Shown piece after piece: positions 16,980 to 27,197 of a stretch of DNA of 47,070 nucleotides. The first letter of the stretch is position 1; every line of letters starts with the position of its first letter. Position numbers and translations under genes: made by a program. The stretch covers positions 1 to 47,070 of the forward strand of contig NZ_JSBN01000157.1 in NCBI RefSeq assembly GCF_000797515.1, in the 5' to 3' direction. Source of the DNA: Sphingomonas sp. Ant H11. Its GTDB lineage: Bacteria > Pseudomonadota > Alphaproteobacteria > Sphingomonadales > Sphingomonadaceae. The notes beneath the pieces are model-generated. The model did not search any database, was not told the origin of the DNA, and saw only the letters and a program-made list of their open reading frames with translations.

Positions 16980-18911
16980 ATGCACGCCTATCGCACTCAT
17001 ACCTGCGCCCAGCTTCGCGCCACCGATGTCGGGGCCTCGGTCAAGCTTTCCGGCTGGATCCACCGCAAGCGCGACCACGGAAACCTGTTGTTCGTCGATC
17101 TGCGCGACCATTATGGCATCACCCAGATCGTCACCGACAGCGACAGCCCGACGCATGCGGTGCTCGACAAATTGCGGCCCGAGTCGGTGGTCACCATCAC
17201 TGGCGACGTGGTCGCCCGTTCGGCGGAGACGGTGAACGCGGCGCTCCCCTCGGGCGAGATCGAACTGCGCGCCCGCGATGTCGTGGTGCAGTCGGCGGCG
17301 CAGGAATTGCCGATGCCGGTGTTCGGCGAGAACGAATATCCCGAGGAAATCCGCCTCAAATATCGCTATCTCGATTTGCGGCGCGAGCGGCTGCACGCCA
17401 ACGTGCTGCTGCGCTCCAACGTCATTTCCTCGCTGCGCCAGCGCATGATCGGCCAGGGCTTCACCGAATTCCAGACGCCGATCCTGACCGCCTCGTCGCC
17501 CGAAGCGCGCGCGATTATCTGGTGCCGAGCCGTGTGCATCCGGGCAAGTTCTACGCGCTGCCGCAGGCCCCGCAGATGTTCAAGCAGTTGCTGATGGTCG
17601 CGGGCTTCGACCGCTATTTCCAGATCGCACCGTGCTTCCGCGACGAAGATGCGCGCGCCGATCGTTCGCCGGGCGAATTCTACCAGCTCGATTTCGAGAT
17701 GAGCTATGTCACGCAGGACGACGTGTTCGCCGCGATCGAGCCGGTGCTGCACGGCGTGTTCGAGGAATTCGCCAACTGGCAGGGCAAGGGCCGCACCGTC
17801 TCCCCGCTGCCGTTCAAGCGCATTCCGTACCGCGAATCGATGCTGAAATACGGCAATGACAAGCCCGATCTGCGCAACCCGATCGTGATCAGCGACGTGT
17901 CGTCTGCATTCGCAGGATCAGGCTTTGGCCGATTTGCAGATATTGTTGCCGACGGCGAAGTGGTTCGAGCAATTCGTGCACCAGGCGCAGCTTCTCGGTC
18001 TCGCAAGTTTTTTCGACGAAATGAATAGCTGGGCTCAATCCGAAGGTTTCGGTGGCTTAGGTTGGGCAACGTGCGTCGCACGTGACTCCCAGATATCGCT
18101 CATTGATCGCATCAACGCCGCAGATCGAATGGAGTTGGATCCGGAACGGAACGTCGTCGAGCAAGAATTGGTAAGCTCGTACATCAGAGCTGAAAGCCCA
18201 GCGGACTTTGAAGGGCTATCTGGACCGATTGCGAAGTGGCTGACACCTGGCCGAAAAGTTCAGCTAATCCTAGATTTGGAACTGCAGGATGGCGATGGCG
18301 TGTTCTTTGCTGCGGGCAAGGAAGCGCAGGCAGCCAAGCTGGCGGGCCTCGCGCGCACGCGCGTTGCGGAGCAGCTCGGTTTGATCGACGACAAGCGCTT
18401 CGAGTTCTGCTGGATCGTCGATTTCCCGATGTTCGAATATGATGAGGATGCGAAGAAGGTCGATTTCAGCCACAACCCCTTCTCGATGCCGCAGGGCGAG
18501 ATGGAAGCGCTGGAGACAAAGGACCCGCTCGACATTCTCGCGTACCAATATGACATCGTCTGCAACGGCATCGAATTGTCGTCGGGCGCGATCCGGAACC
18601 ATCGCCCGGAAATCATGTACAAGGCGTTCGAGATTGCCGGGTACACGCAGGCCGATGTCGATACCAATTTCGCGGGCATGATCAACGCCTTCAAGTTCGG
18701 CGCGCCGCCGCATGGTGGCTCGGCACCGGGGGTCGACCGAATCGTCATGCTGCTGGCGGATGAACCCAACATCCGCGAGGTGATCACCTTCCCGATGACG
18801 CAGAAGGCCGAGGATCTGATGATGGGCGCGCCCAATTTCGCGACGCCAAAGCAGTTGAAGGAACTCAACATCCGCGTGACCGGCGACGCCGCGCGGGCAC
18901 AAGAGGGTTGA
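16980..18911 (+). CDS. aspS: Aspartyl-tRNA synthetase, two frameshifts and an unusual GAD domain
   Basis: Class II synthetase. Seen: the anticodon-binding OB fold ([12 protein letters not shown]...[22 protein letters not shown]), motif 2 ([23 protein letters not shown]) and motif 3 ([13 protein letters not shown]). Two frame breaks, a missing base near 17504-17512 ([13 protein letters not shown] expected) and an extra T in 18008-18013, cancel and give 643 aa. The usual length is about 590. The excess lies in the GAD insertion domain, where about 47 residues (roughly 18078-18216) separate GLGWATC from GPIAKWL. This stretch also has low GC. Frame breaks are probably sequencing errors; the insertion is not explained that way. 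Confidence 0.92.
17895..18290 (+). other. Compositionally atypical segment of aspS (GAD domain)
   Basis: I counted 52 percent GC over 18001-18290, with many A/T-ending codons (GAATTG, CTAATCC, AGAGCT), against a flanking gene body near 65 percent. The segment coincides with the GAD insertion domain and includes the extra residues [18 protein letters not shown] onward. It suggests replacement by recombination with a divergent aspS. Confidence 0.6.
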
Positions 18912-18913
18912 GA

Positions 18914-19957
18914 ATGCCCGGAAGCGCTACAGCAGCGCAGTGGAGCCGCCGTGGCGTCATCGGCGCGGGGCTCGGCTTGCTGGCGGCACCGGTGCTCGGT
19001 GCTGAGATCGCTTCCGGCACCGCAGTCACGCCGCATATTCTGCGGCTGGCACCGGGGCTCGACCGCATTCTCGATCCAAATGCGCCGATCGAGACGATCG
19101 CAACGGGAATCCGCTGGGCCGAAGGGCCGGTATGGGTGCCGCGTGGAAACTATCTGCTGTTTTCCGACCCTCCGGCAAATATCATGCGGCGTTGGTCGCG
19201 CAGCACCGGGACATCGGTATTCCTTTCGCCTTCTGATGCTTTCGCGCCCGATCCAGCGACCGTGCGCGAAGGCGGCTCGAATGGCCTGACGCTCGATCAC
19301 GCCGGAAACCTGCTGATCGCTGGCAGTGGATCGCGCGCGGTGGTGCTGCTCGATCTCAAGACCAAACGCCGGACGGTGTTGGTCGATCGCTATCAGGGCA
19401 AGCGCTTCAACAGCGTCAACGATCTGTGCGTCGCGGCGGACGGCGCGATCTATTTCACCGATCCGCCTTATGGACTGGTCGGGGGCGACCAATCGCCGCT
19501 GAAGGAACAGCCGCATAACGGCGTTTATCGCTGGGCACCCGGCGGCGCGGCGGTGCTGGTCGATGGGACGCTCACGCGGCCCAATGGCATTGCTTTGTCA
19601 CCCGACGGCAAGACGTTGTTCGTGTCGGTTTCCGATGAGCAGGAACCGCGGATTATGGCCTATGCGCTTGATGCGCGCGGGATGCCGACGTCGCGCAGGC
19701 TCTGGCTCGACGCCAAGCCGATGCTCGCCAACGCCGCGCCGGGCCTGCCCGATGGCATGAAGATCGCGCGCGACGGTACGCATTTCAACAGCGTGCCCGG
19801 CGGGATGATGATCCTCACGCCGGACGCCGAGCCACTCGGACTGATCGCCACCGGCGCGCCGATCCCCAATTGTGCGTTTGGTGAAGACGGTCGCACGCTG
19901 TTTCTGACGGCGAATGACCGCATCCTGCGCCTGCGGTTGAAGGTTTCTGCGCTATGA
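18914..19957 (+). CDS. SMP-30/gluconolactonase-family hydrolase, exported
   Basis: 347 aa. The N-terminus has a twin-arginine-like signal (SRRGVIGAGLGLLAAPVLGA). The body is a six-bladed propeller of the SMP-30/gluconolactonase family: AEGPVWVPRGNYLLFSD with the metal-ligand Glu, SNGLTLD, NSVNDLCVAADGAIYFTDP and RPNGIALSPD (Asn/Asp ligands). It would open sugar lactones in the periplasm. It starts 2 nt after the aspS stop and overlaps ppk2 by 4 nt, so the three form one unit. The substrate is unknown. Confidence 0.9.
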   Translation: MPGSATAAQWSRRGVIGAGLGLLAAPVLGAEIASGTAVTPHILRLAPGLDRILDPNAPIETIATGIRWAEGPVWVPRGNYLLFSDPPANIMRRWSRSTGTSVFLSPSDAFAPDPATVREGGSNGLTLDHAGNLLIAGSGSRAVVLLDLKTKRRTVLVDRYQGKRFNSVNDLCVAADGAIYFTDPPYGLVGGDQSPLKEQPHNGVYRWAPGGAAVLVDGTLTRPNGIALSPDGKTLFVSVSDEQEPRIMAYALDARGMPTSRRLWLDAKPMLANAAPGLPDGMKIARDGTHFNSVPGGMMILTPDAEPLGLIATGAPIPNCAFGEDGRTLFLTANDRILRLRLKVSAL

Positions 19958-20745
19958 CGATCTCCCTGTCCGATTATGAGTCGGGCAAGCCCTATGCGGG
20001 CGATTACGAAGCGGATCTGATCGCGCTGCAAACCCGGCTCGCGCATATCCAGGTCGCGCATATCGTCCACCGCAAGCGCGCGATCGTTTTGCTTGAGGGT
20101 TGGGACGCGGCGGGGAAGGGCGGGATCATCCAGCGTCTTTGCGCCAATTGGGACCCGCGCAATTTCGAGGTGTGGCCGATCAAGGCACCGACCGAGGACG
20201 AGCTCGATCGGCATTTCCTGTGGCGCTTCTGGCAGAAACTTCCCGCCAAGGGCGACATCGCAGTGTTCGATCGTAGCTGGTACGGGCGCGTGCTGGTCGA
20301 GCGGGTCGAGGGCTACGCGACCGAAGCCGAATGGAAGCGCGGCTATGACGAAATCAACGAGTTCGAAGCGCAACAGGCCGATTCGGGCACGACGATCGTC
20401 AAGCTGTTCGTCCATGTGACGCAGGATGAGCAGGACAAGCGCCTAAAAGACCGGCTCGACCATCCTTGGAAACGCTGGAAAACCGGGCTCGAGGATTATC
20501 GCAACCGGGCCAAGCGCGCCGACTATCTCGATGCGATGCACGACATGTTCAAGCGCACCGATACGCGCTGGGGTCGGTGGACGATCATCGACGGCAACGA
20601 CAAGAAAGCAGCGCGGATCACGGCGCTGACCACGATTGCCGAGCAGCTCGAAGCGCAGGTCGACATGACTCCGCCCGTGCTCGATCCCGAAATCGAGAAG
20701 GTCGCGCGCACCGCACTGGGGCTGCCACCGACGCCCGCCGCCTGA
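19954..20745 (+). CDS. ppk2: Polyphosphate kinase 2 family protein
   Basis: 263 aa. The PPK2 signature is complete: Walker A in LLEGWDAAGKGGIIQRL, the lid with FDRSWYGRVLVERVEG (Walker B DRSWY) and DHPWKRWKTG. PPK2 enzymes use polyphosphate to phosphorylate nucleotides (ADP, GDP or AMP by class). The single-domain length is that of class I or III. It is translationally coupled to the lactonase gene (ATGA). Together with ppk1 and ppx at 10-14 kb, the window carries the main polyphosphate enzymes. Confidence 0.93.
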   Translation: MTISLSDYESGKPYAGDYEADLIALQTRLAHIQVAHIVHRKRAIVLLEGWDAAGKGGIIQRLCANWDPRNFEVWPIKAPTEDELDRHFLWRFWQKLPAKGDIAVFDRSWYGRVLVERVEGYATEAEWKRGYDEINEFEAQQADSGTTIVKLFVHVTQDEQDKRLKDRLDHPWKRWKTGLEDYRNRAKRADYLDAMHDMFKRTDTRWGRWTIIDGNDKKAARITALTTIAEQLEAQVDMTPPVLDPEIEKVARTALGLPPTPAA

Positions 20746-20762
20746 GGCGGAGGGCGGCGCGG

Positions 20763-21218
20763 CTAGACCCAGAGCAGGACGATCGGCACTACGGTGCCAA
20801 GCACCAGCAAGATGATCGAAATCCGCCGCATCGCGCGGCTGGCGAGCGCGATCACGATGCCCGTAATCGTCGACAGGCTGAGCGCGATCGACAGCAGAAC
20901 GACGAAGATCTTGAGCGGCAGGGGCGAGGGGCGTTTGGCCGCGCCGGCGCTCGCTTCCGCACGCGGCTTCTGCGCTTCAGCGGCACCGGGTGCGGGCTTG
21001 GGCTTCTCCGCCTTGCGTTCACGCGGCGGGCCCTGATCCTTGTGCACGCTGGCGAGCCACACGATCCAGTTGGGCGGCGTGCCGCCATAGCCCTTGGCTT
21101 CCTGCAACCGGAAGGTCTGCAGCGCGCCGCTGATCGCGAACAGCAGGATCATCGGAGCGAAGAACAGCCCGAGATAATGGTGATAGCGGCGCAGCAGCCG
21201 AAGCGTGTTGGGTCTCAT
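20763..21218 (-). CDS. PepSY-associated membrane protein
   Basis: 151 aa with two transmembrane helices: YLGLFFAPMILLFAISGALQ near the N-terminus and IFVVLLSIALSLSTITGIVIAL near residue 110, plus a third hydrophobic stretch at the end. The opening LRRYHHYLGLFFAPMILLFAISG is typical of PepSY-associated TM proteins. A Pro/Lys/Ala-rich linker (RERKAEKPKPAPGAAEAQKP) lies between. It is convergent with ppk2. Its role is unknown; relatives are linked to metal uptake or reductase membranes. Confidence 0.78.
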   Translation of the reverse strand: MRPNTLRLLRRYHHYLGLFFAPMILLFAISGALQTFRLQEAKGYGGTPPNWIVWLASVHKDQGPPRERKAEKPKPAPGAAEAQKPRAEASAGAAKRPSPLPLKIFVVLLSIALSLSTITGIVIALASRAMRRISIILLVLGTVVPIVLLWV

Positions 21219-21307
21219 GCCGAACGGCTAGCCGACCGGTGCCGCGGGAGCAACCGCAACCGCGACACCTACGCCGTATCGACCTATATGTTTTCCCAAC
21301 GAAAGGG

Positions 21308-21937
21308 TTACGCGGCCGCGAAGACGCCGTCGTCGTCCATCACGTGCAACACGCCGTCGGCTATGGCAAAATAAGCCCCGCGAAGCTTCAGCGTGCCTGC
21401 GGCCTCGCGCTCGGGAATACAGGGGAAGGTTCGCAGGTTGGCGATGCTCACCCGCACCGTTTCCAGTTCCAGTTCATGGATCGCCTCGGGCCCGGAACCG
21501 TGTTCCGCCACGATCCGATTGCGCGCGTCGTCGAGCATGTCGACCCAGTGATCGATGAAACCGCCTTCGCCCGGGGCCTTGCCGGCGAAGGCCTGGGTCA
21601 TCGCGGCGTGCACGCCGCCGCATTGGCCGTGGCCCATGACCACAACTTCAGACACTTCCAATTGTGTCACTGCGAATTCGAGCGCGGCCGAAACGCCGTG
21701 GCGTCGTCCATCCAGTTCGAACGGCGGCACCAGATTGGCGACGTTGCGCACGACGAAGATCTCGCCCGGCGATGTGTCGAACACCTGCGCGGGATCGACT
21801 CGGCTGTCGGAACAGGCGATCACCATCACCTTGGGGCTTTGACCCTTGGACAATTTGGCCCAGCGGTCGCGCTGGCGGGTCCATTCACTGTCGCGAAAGC
21901 GGCGATATCCGCCGATCAGATCTGAAAAATCGGTCAT
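21308..21937 (-). CDS. Beta-class carbonic anhydrase
   Basis: 209 aa. Zinc ligands are seen in [11 protein letters not shown] (Cys, with the Asp-Arg dyad) and [12 protein letters not shown] (His and Cys). It interconverts CO2 and bicarbonate in the cytoplasm. The ATG at 21937 was chosen because the family begins with a segment like [11 protein letters not shown]. The longer frame upstream is antisense to lipA and is not used. It is divergent from lipA, with 66 nt between start codons. Confidence 0.95.
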   Translation of the reverse strand: MTDFSDLIGGYRRFRDSEWTRQRDRWAKLSKGQSPKVMVIACSDSRVDPAQVFDTSPGEIFVVRNVANLVPPFELDGRRHGVSAALEFAVTQLEVSEVVVMGHGQCGGVHAAMTQAFAGKAPGEGGFIDHWVDMLDDARNRIVAEHGSGPEAIHELELETVRVSIANLRTFPCIPEREAAGTLKLRGAYFAIADGVLHVMDDDGVFAAA

Positions 21938-22003
21938 GGGGGCCGTGTATCCGCCCTCAGGGGGGGGTGGCAAGGGCGCGCGGCAGTCGCTATCTGCTCC
22001 GCC

Positions 22004-22921
22004 ATGAACGAGATGTCCCCACTCGCCCGCCCGCGTCAACGCAAGCCCGACTGGATCCGCGTGAAGGCGCCAGGCGGCACCGCCTTTGGCGAGACCAAGG
22101 CGATGATGCGCCGCCTGAACCTCAACACTGTGTGCGAGGAAGCGGCTTGCCCCAATATCGGCGAGTGCTGGACCAAGAAGCACGCCACGGTGATGATCCT
22201 GGGCGACACCTGCACGCGCGCCTGCGCCTTCTGCAACGTGAAGACCGGTATGCCGCGTGCGGTCGACCCGCTCGAACCACAGCACACCGCCGATGCCGCC
22301 GCCGAGCTGGGGCTCGAACATATCGTCATCACCTCGGTCGATCGTGACGATCTGCCTGATGGCGGGGCCTCGCAATTCGTCAAGGTAATCGAGGCGCTGC
22401 GCCGCACCACGCCCAATACGACGATCGAGATCCTGACCCCCGATTTCCGCAACAAGACGCAAGCGGCGGTCGAGTCGATCGTGGCCGCGCGTCCGGATGT
22501 CTACAACCACAACCTCGAAACCGTGCCGCGTCTCTACCCGACGATTCGCCCCGGCGCGCGTTATTATGCGTCGCTGCGCCTGCTGGAGAGTGTGAAGCGT
22601 CACGATCCCTCGATCTTCACCAAATCCGGCGTAATGCTGGGTCTGGGCGAGGAACGGCTCGAAGTGCATCAGGTGATGGACGACATGCGCTCGGCAGAGA
22701 TCGATTTCCTGACGATGGGGCAATATCTGCAGCCGACCCCACGCCATGCCAAGGTGATGGACTTCGTCACCCCCGCCGTGTTCGACGCCTATGCCGCGAT
22801 CGCGCGCGCCAAGGGGTTCCTGCTGGTCGCGAGTTCGCCGCTGACGCGGTCGAGCTATCATGCCGGTGACGATTTCGCCCGCCTGCGCGCCGCGCGGGAG
22901 GCAAAGCTCGCCCAGCGCTGA
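22004..22921 (+). CDS. lipA: Lipoyl synthase
   Basis: A radical SAM enzyme inserting two sulfurs into octanoyl groups on lipoyl domains. 305 aa. Both clusters are visible: the auxiliary cysteines in [12 protein letters not shown], the SAM cluster [10 protein letters not shown], and the C-terminal [10 protein letters not shown] holding the serine ligand. A second in-frame ATG follows at codon 4 ([10 protein letters not shown]). Its stop overlaps the next start (TGATG), so lipA and the RatA-like gene are coupled, a common pairing. Confidence 0.97.
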   Translation: MNEMSPLARPRQRKPDWIRVKAPGGTAFGETKAMMRRLNLNTVCEEAACPNIGECWTKKHATVMILGDTCTRACAFCNVKTGMPRAVDPLEPQHTADAAAELGLEHIVITSVDRDDLPDGGASQFVKVIEALRRTTPNTTIEILTPDFRNKTQAAVESIVAARPDVYNHNLETVPRLYPTIRPGARYYASLRLLESVKRHDPSIFTKSGVMLGLGEERLEVHQVMDDMRSAEIDFLTMGQYLQPTPRHAKVMDFVTPAVFDAYAAIARAKGFLLVASSPLTRSSYHAGDDFARLRAAREAKLAQR

Positions 22922-23418
22922 TGCCACGCCATTCCGAAACGCGGCGGCTGCCCTACACGCCCGAACAAATGTTCGATCTGGTCGCCGATGTCGCGCGCTA
23001 TGCCGAGTTCCTGCCGTGGGTATCGGCGATCCGGGTGCGCTCGAACAGCGAAACGCAGATGGTTGCCGACATGATCGTCGGCTTCAAAGGCTTGCGCGAA
23101 ACCTTCACGTCGAAGGTCGAGAAACACCGGCCTGAGCGGATCGAGGTCGAATATCTCGACGGGCCGCTCAAATATCTGCGCAATGAATGGGCGTTCCGGC
23201 CCGACGGGAGCGGCTGCGCGGTCGATTTCACGGTCGATTTCGCGTTCAAGAATCGCGTGTTCGAAATGTTGGCGGGCCAGGTGTTTGGCACCGCCCTGCG
23301 CAAGATGATCGGCGCGTTCGAGGACCGCGCCGCCGTGCTTTACGGGGCTTCCTCGGCCTCAGGCGCGGTATCGTCCTCGGATGGCAGCAGCAGTTCGAGC
23401 GCGCACAACGCCGCCTGA
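22921..23418 (+). CDS. RatA/Coq10-like START-domain protein
   Basis: 165 aa, a polyketide cyclase/START-like fold of the Coq10/RatA family. It shows the hallmark opening RRLPYTPEQMFDLVADVARYAEFLPW and the C-terminal ALRKMIGAFEDRA. In mitochondria and many bacteria Coq10 binds ubiquinone and supports respiration; in E. coli RatA is described as a ribosome-association toxin. Next to lipA a ubiquinone-linked role is more likely. The Ser-rich tail (SSASGAVSSSDGSSSSS) is the complement of the cinA 3' end, with a 79-nt tail-to-tail overlap. Confidence 0.88.
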   Translation: MPRHSETRRLPYTPEQMFDLVADVARYAEFLPWVSAIRVRSNSETQMVADMIVGFKGLRETFTSKVEKHRPERIEVEYLDGPLKYLRNEWAFRPDGSGCAVDFTVDFAFKNRVFEMLAGQVFGTALRKMIGAFEDRAAVLYGASSASGAVSSSDGSSSSSAHNAA

Positions 23419-23879
23419 AGGCGCACGCCGCCGCGCCCCAAATCGCCGAAATCCTTGCGATCGGCCACGACATGGCCGGGATCGGCACCGCGCTCCGCAC
23501 GCGCGAACACGACCGTGCCGACCGGCTTCTTTTCGGTGCCGCCACCGGGGCCCGCTACGCCGGTGATCGCGACCGCGACATCGGCACCGCTCGCCTCCAG
23601 CGCGCCCTGCGCCATGCTCCACGCGGTTGCCACCGATACTGCGCCAAAGGTTTCGAGTACGTCTGCGCTGACGCCCAGCATCTCCAGCTTGGCGTCGTTG
23701 GAATAGGTGACGAAACCGCTCTCGAACATTTCGGACGAACCCGCGATTTCGGTGATTGCGGCGGCGACGAGGCCGCCGGTGCAGCTTTCGGCGAGCGCCA
23801 CGCGGCGGCCGGCGGCGAGATTGGCGGCAACCACCTTGCGAGCGGCCTCCACCAGTTCGGCGGGCAGGATGGTGTCCAT
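23340..23879 (-). CDS. CinA-family amidohydrolase (nicotinamide-nucleotide amidase type)
   Basis: 179 aa, the C-terminal CinA domain alone (PncC type). Seen: RVALAESCTGGLVAAAITEIAGSSEMFESGFVTYSN, with catalytic Ser in SCTGG, and AITGVAGPGGGTEKKPVGTV. These enzymes deamidate nicotinamide mononucleotide in NAD recycling. The acidic tail (LLLPSEDDTAPEAEEAP) overlaps the RatA-like gene on the other strand. It lies 2 nt downstream of ispDF and is probably co-transcribed. Confidence 0.92.
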   Translation of the reverse strand: MDTILPAELVEAARKVVAANLAAGRRVALAESCTGGLVAAAITEIAGSSEMFESGFVTYSNDAKLEMLGVSADVLETFGAVSVATAWSMAQGALEASGADVAVAITGVAGPGGGTEKKPVGTVVFARAERGADPGHVVADRKDFGDLGRGGVRLQAALCALELLLPSEDDTAPEAEEAP

Positions 23880-23881
23880 CG

Positions 23882-25033
23882 TTATCGCTCCCCTGGAACC
23901 CGGACGGTGGCGGCGGCCTGCGCCGCAATCCCCTCGCCACGTCCGGTAAAGCCCAAACGTTCGGTCGTCGTCGCCTTGATGCTGACCTGATCGGCGTCAA
24001 GCCGCAAGAGCTCTGCGATGCGGTCGCGCATCGCGACGCGGTGCGGGCCGATCTTGGGGGCCTCGCAGATCAACGTCAGGTCGATGAAATCGATGATCCC
24101 GCCGCGCGCCGCGATCAGTGAGGCGGCGTGCTGCAGGAACTGCGCCGAATCGGCACCGCGCCATTGCGGGTCGCTGGGCGGAAAATGCGTGCCGATATCA
24201 CCCGCCGCGATCGTGCCGAGCAGCGCATCTGTGATGGCGTGGAGTGCGACATCTGCATCGCTATGCCCCGACAGACCCTTGTCATGCGGGATCAGCACGC
24301 CGCCCAGCCACAATTCCTCGCCTGCCTCCAAGCGGTGGACGTCGAAGCCGGTGGCGGTGCGAGAGCGCATCGTGGTGGCAAGGCGCGACTCGGCGGCGGC
24401 GAAATCGGCGGGATGTGTGATCTTTTCGAGCATGGGGTCTCCTTCGACCAGCGCGACCCGGCCACCGACGGCCCGCAGCATTTGCGCGTCGTCGGTCGGT
24501 TCGTCGCCGGTCCAGCCGCGATGCGCGGCGAGGGCTGTGGCAAAGTGAAAGGCTTGCGGGGTCTGGATGCGGTGCAAGGCATCGCGGGCAACGGTTTCGC
24601 CCAGCTCGCTCTCGCCGCGCGCAAGCGTGTCTGGCACCGGTAGAGCGGGAACAGCGCCGTCATGCGTGTCGAGCGCCGCGATCAGCCGGTCGATCACCGC
24701 CGCGCTCAGGAAAGGGCGGGCGGCGTCATGAATGAGCACATGGGCAGGGGGCTCGTTCGCCAGCGCTTCCAGCCCTGCCAGCACCGACAGGCGGCGCGTC
24801 GCGCCACCCGTGACATTTTCGGACCCGCCGATCGCATCGTGCAGGAGTGCCTCCTGGTCCGCCCCGATCACCACGATGACGCGGTCGATCGCGGGATGGT
24901 TGCGCAAGGCGGCATAGCTGTATGCCAGCACCGCCTTGCCGCCCAGGCGGGCATATTGCTTTGGAACGGCGCTGCCCGAGCGGACGCCGGTACCGGCGGC
25001 GACGATGATGGCGGCGGTCTTGGTCGAGGTCAT
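23882..25033 (-). CDS. ispDF: Bifunctional IspD/IspF of the MEP isoprenoid pathway
   Basis: 383 aa, a natural fusion common in alphaproteobacteria. The N-terminal half is the cytidylyltransferase IspD ([38 protein letters not shown]). The C-terminal half, from about residue 225, is the cyclodiphosphate synthase IspF ([12 protein letters not shown] with Asp/His zinc ligands; [37 protein letters not shown]). ATG start at 25033. Divergent from dusB over about 100 nt. Confidence 0.97.
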   Translation of the reverse strand: MTSTKTAAIIVAAGTGVRSGSAVPKQYARLGGKAVLAYSYAALRNHPAIDRVIVVIGADQEALLHDAIGGSENVTGGATRRLSVLAGLEALANEPPAHVLIHDAARPFLSAAVIDRLIAALDTHDGAVPALPVPDTLARGESELGETVARDALHRIQTPQAFHFATALAAHRGWTGDEPTDDAQMLRAVGGRVALVEGDPMLEKITHPADFAAAESRLATTMRSRTATGFDVHRLEAGEELWLGGVLIPHDKGLSGHSDADVALHAITDALLGTIAAGDIGTHFPPSDPQWRGADSAQFLQHAASLIAARGGIIDFIDLTLICEAPKIGPHRVAMRDRIAELLRLDADQVSIKATTTERLGFTGRGEGIAAQAAATVRVPGER

Positions 25034-25075
25034 GCGGCGCGCCTAGCCCAAGCCGTGGCCGCCCGCCAGCCCGCC

Positions 25076-25104
25076 TTGCTGCAAGACGGGCTTTCGCCTA
25101 TAGG
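25076..25104 (+). promoter_or_regulatory. Candidate promoter of the dusB-ntrBC unit
   Basis: TTGCTG (25076-25081) and TATAGG (25099-25104) are spaced by 17 nt and lie 30 nt before the dusB start. This fits a sigma-70-type promoter. The match is modest and is based on pattern alone. Confidence 0.4.
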
Positions 25105-25133
25105 CTGCCCGTTTTTCAGGCAGATCCCATCCC

Positions 25134-26139
25134 GTGACTTCGCGTACCCTTGCCCCTCTGAACGTCGGCCCCGTGACGATCGCGAGTCCCGTGATCCTCG
25201 CGCCTATGACCGGCGTGACCGACATGCCGTTCCGTACGCTGGTGCGGCGCTATGGCTCGGGCCTCAACGTCACCGAGATGGTGGCGAGCCAGGCGGCGAT
25301 TCGCGAAACGCGCCAGTCGCTGCAAAAGGCGGCATGGCATCCGATCGAGGATCCGGTATCGATGCAGCTCGTCGGCTGCACGCCCTATGAAATGGGCGAA
25401 GCGGCGAAGCTGAGCGAGGATCGCGGTGCCGCGATCATCGACATCAACATGGGCTGTCCGGTGCGCAAGGTCACCAATGGCGATGCGGGCTCCGCGCTGA
25501 TGCGCGATCTCGACAATGCCGGTGCGATCATCAAGGGCGTGGTCGAGGCGGTCAGCGTGCCCGTCACGCTGAAAATGCGGATGGGCTGGGATCACAGCAG
25601 CCTCAACGCGCCGCAACTGGCGAAGATCGCGCAGGATCTGGGGGGTAAAGCTCGTCACCGTCCACGGGCGCACGCGCAACCAGATGTACAAAGGCAATGC
25701 CGACTGGGCGTTCATCCGCTCGGTGAAGGATGCGGTGACGATCCCGGTGATCGCCAATGGCGACATCTGCTCGATCGAGGATGCCGAGGCGGCGCTCGAC
25801 CAGTCGGGCGCGGACGGCGTGATGATCGGGCGCGGTTCTTATGGGCGGCCATGGCTGCTGGGCCAGGTGATGGAGTGGTTCGCCAGCGGCCGCCGCGTGG
25901 CCGATCCCTCAATCGAGGAACAATATACCGTGATTGCAGAGCATTACGAAGCGATGCTCAGTCATTACGGGAACGAGACCGGCGTCAATATGGCGCGCAA
26001 GCATATCGGTTGGTACACGCGCGGCCTGCATGGCTCTGCCGAATTCCGCAATCGCGTGAACCAGATCGCCGATCCGAAGGTCGTTCAGGCGATGCTCGCC
26101 GAATTTTACGCGCCCTGGTGCAGTCGCGCCGCCGCGTGA
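25134..26139 (+). CDS. dusB: tRNA-dihydrouridine synthase (frameshifted)
   Basis: DusB (NifR3 type) is a flavin enzyme reducing uridines in tRNA. Seen: [14 protein letters not shown], the [17 protein letters not shown] catalytic segment with its Cys, and, after the break, [19 protein letters not shown] and [15 protein letters not shown] six-G run (25640-25645) has one G too many; with five, [18 protein letters not shown] is read. The corrected product is 334 aa, normal for the family. Uncorrected, the frame runs into ntrB and looks like a fusion. GTG start. The dusB-ntrB-ntrC order is typical of alphaproteobacteria. Confidence 0.94.
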
Positions 26140-27197
26140 ACACGGCCGCCGGTCCCGATTTCGCAGACTTGTTTGCCGCGCTGCCGGTGGCGGTGCTGGT
26201 GGTCGACCCCGAGTCACGAGTTGCCCATGCCAATGCCGAGTGCGAAGCGCTGCTCAATCTGTCCGAGCGCGCGATGCTGGGACAGCCATTGGCGTCGATC
26301 CTGAAGGCACCGGAGGACGAAAATCCGCGCGACAATCACGGTTTCGCGGCGTTCGATGTCGAGATCGCGCTCAAGCGCGGCGGCAAGGTGCGCGTCGATT
26401 ATATCGAGTCGCGGATCGCCGATTATCCCGGCTGGCAGACGATCACGCTGCATCATGCCGCCACCTCGCGCCGGATGGGGCACAATGCCGATCGCGCGTC
26501 GGCTGCGCGCGCCGCAATTGGCGCGGCAGCGATGCTGGCGCATGAAATCAAAAACCCGCTCTCGGGCATTCGCGGCGCGGCGCAATTGCTGTCCAAGGGC
26601 AAGGGTGCGGCGGAACTGACCACGCTCATTACCACCGAAGTCGACCGGATCGCGGCGCTGATCGACCGGATGCAGGATTTCACCGATACGCGCCCGTTGC
26701 AGCTTGTGCCCGAGAATATCTATCCCCTGCTGGATCATGCCCGGCGCGTCGCGCTCGCCGGTTTCGGGCGGCATGTGGTGATCGAGGAACGCTTCGATCC
26801 GTCGCTGCCGCCGGTCCAGATCGACCGCGACGCGACGCTGCAAGTGGTGCTCAATTTGCTCAAGAATGCGAGCGAGGCCGTGCGCGACCAGGCCGATGCG
26901 CGGATTACGCTGGCCACCGCCTATCGCCACGGCATGGCAATTGCGCCCGCCCCCGGCAAACCCCGCCGACCACTCCCGATCGAAATTTGCGTGATCGACA
27001 ATGGCCCTGGACCACCCGCCGATATTGCCGAACATCTGTTCGACCCGTTCATTTCGGGCAAACCCGAAGGGCAGGGGCTTGGCCTTGCGCTTGTCGACAA
27101 ACTGGTGCGCGATATGGGCGGGATCATCCAATTTGCGCGCGAAGGAACCCCGCCGATGACCGTGTTTCGCATCATGCTGCCGCGTGGGGGTGCATGA
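26136..27197 (+). CDS. ntrB: Nitrogen regulation sensor kinase NtrB
   Basis: 353 aa, GTG start overlapping the dusB stop (GTGA). It has an N-terminal PAS domain ([31 protein letters not shown]), a HisKA domain with phosphorylated His in [21 protein letters not shown], and an ATPase domain ([28 protein letters not shown]). There is no membrane segment, as expected for the soluble PII-responsive kinase that controls NtrC. It overlaps ntrC by 4 nt. Confidence 0.95.
   Translation: MNTAAGPDFADLFAALPVAVLVVDPESRVAHANAECEALLNLSERAMLGQPLASILKAPEDENPRDNHGFAAFDVEIALKRGGKVRVDYIESRIADYPGWQTITLHHAATSRRMGHNADRASAARAAIGAAAMLAHEIKNPLSGIRGAAQLLSKGKGAAELTTLITTEVDRIAALIDRMQDFTDTRPLQLVPENIYPLLDHARRVALAGFGRHVVIEERFDPSLPPVQIDRDATLQVVLNLLKNASEAVRDQADARITLATAYRHGMAIAPAPGKPRRPLPIEICVIDNGPGPPADIAEHLFDPFISGKPEGQGLGLALVDKLVRDMGGIIQFAREGTPPMTVFRIMLPRGGA

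Noticed and set aside
25134..27197. A 687-aa DusB-NtrB fusion protein
   Set aside because: The middle is frame-shifted DusB sequence caused by one extra G at 25640-25645. In the other frame DusB ends at 26139 and ntrB has its own GTG start, the usual separate arrangement.
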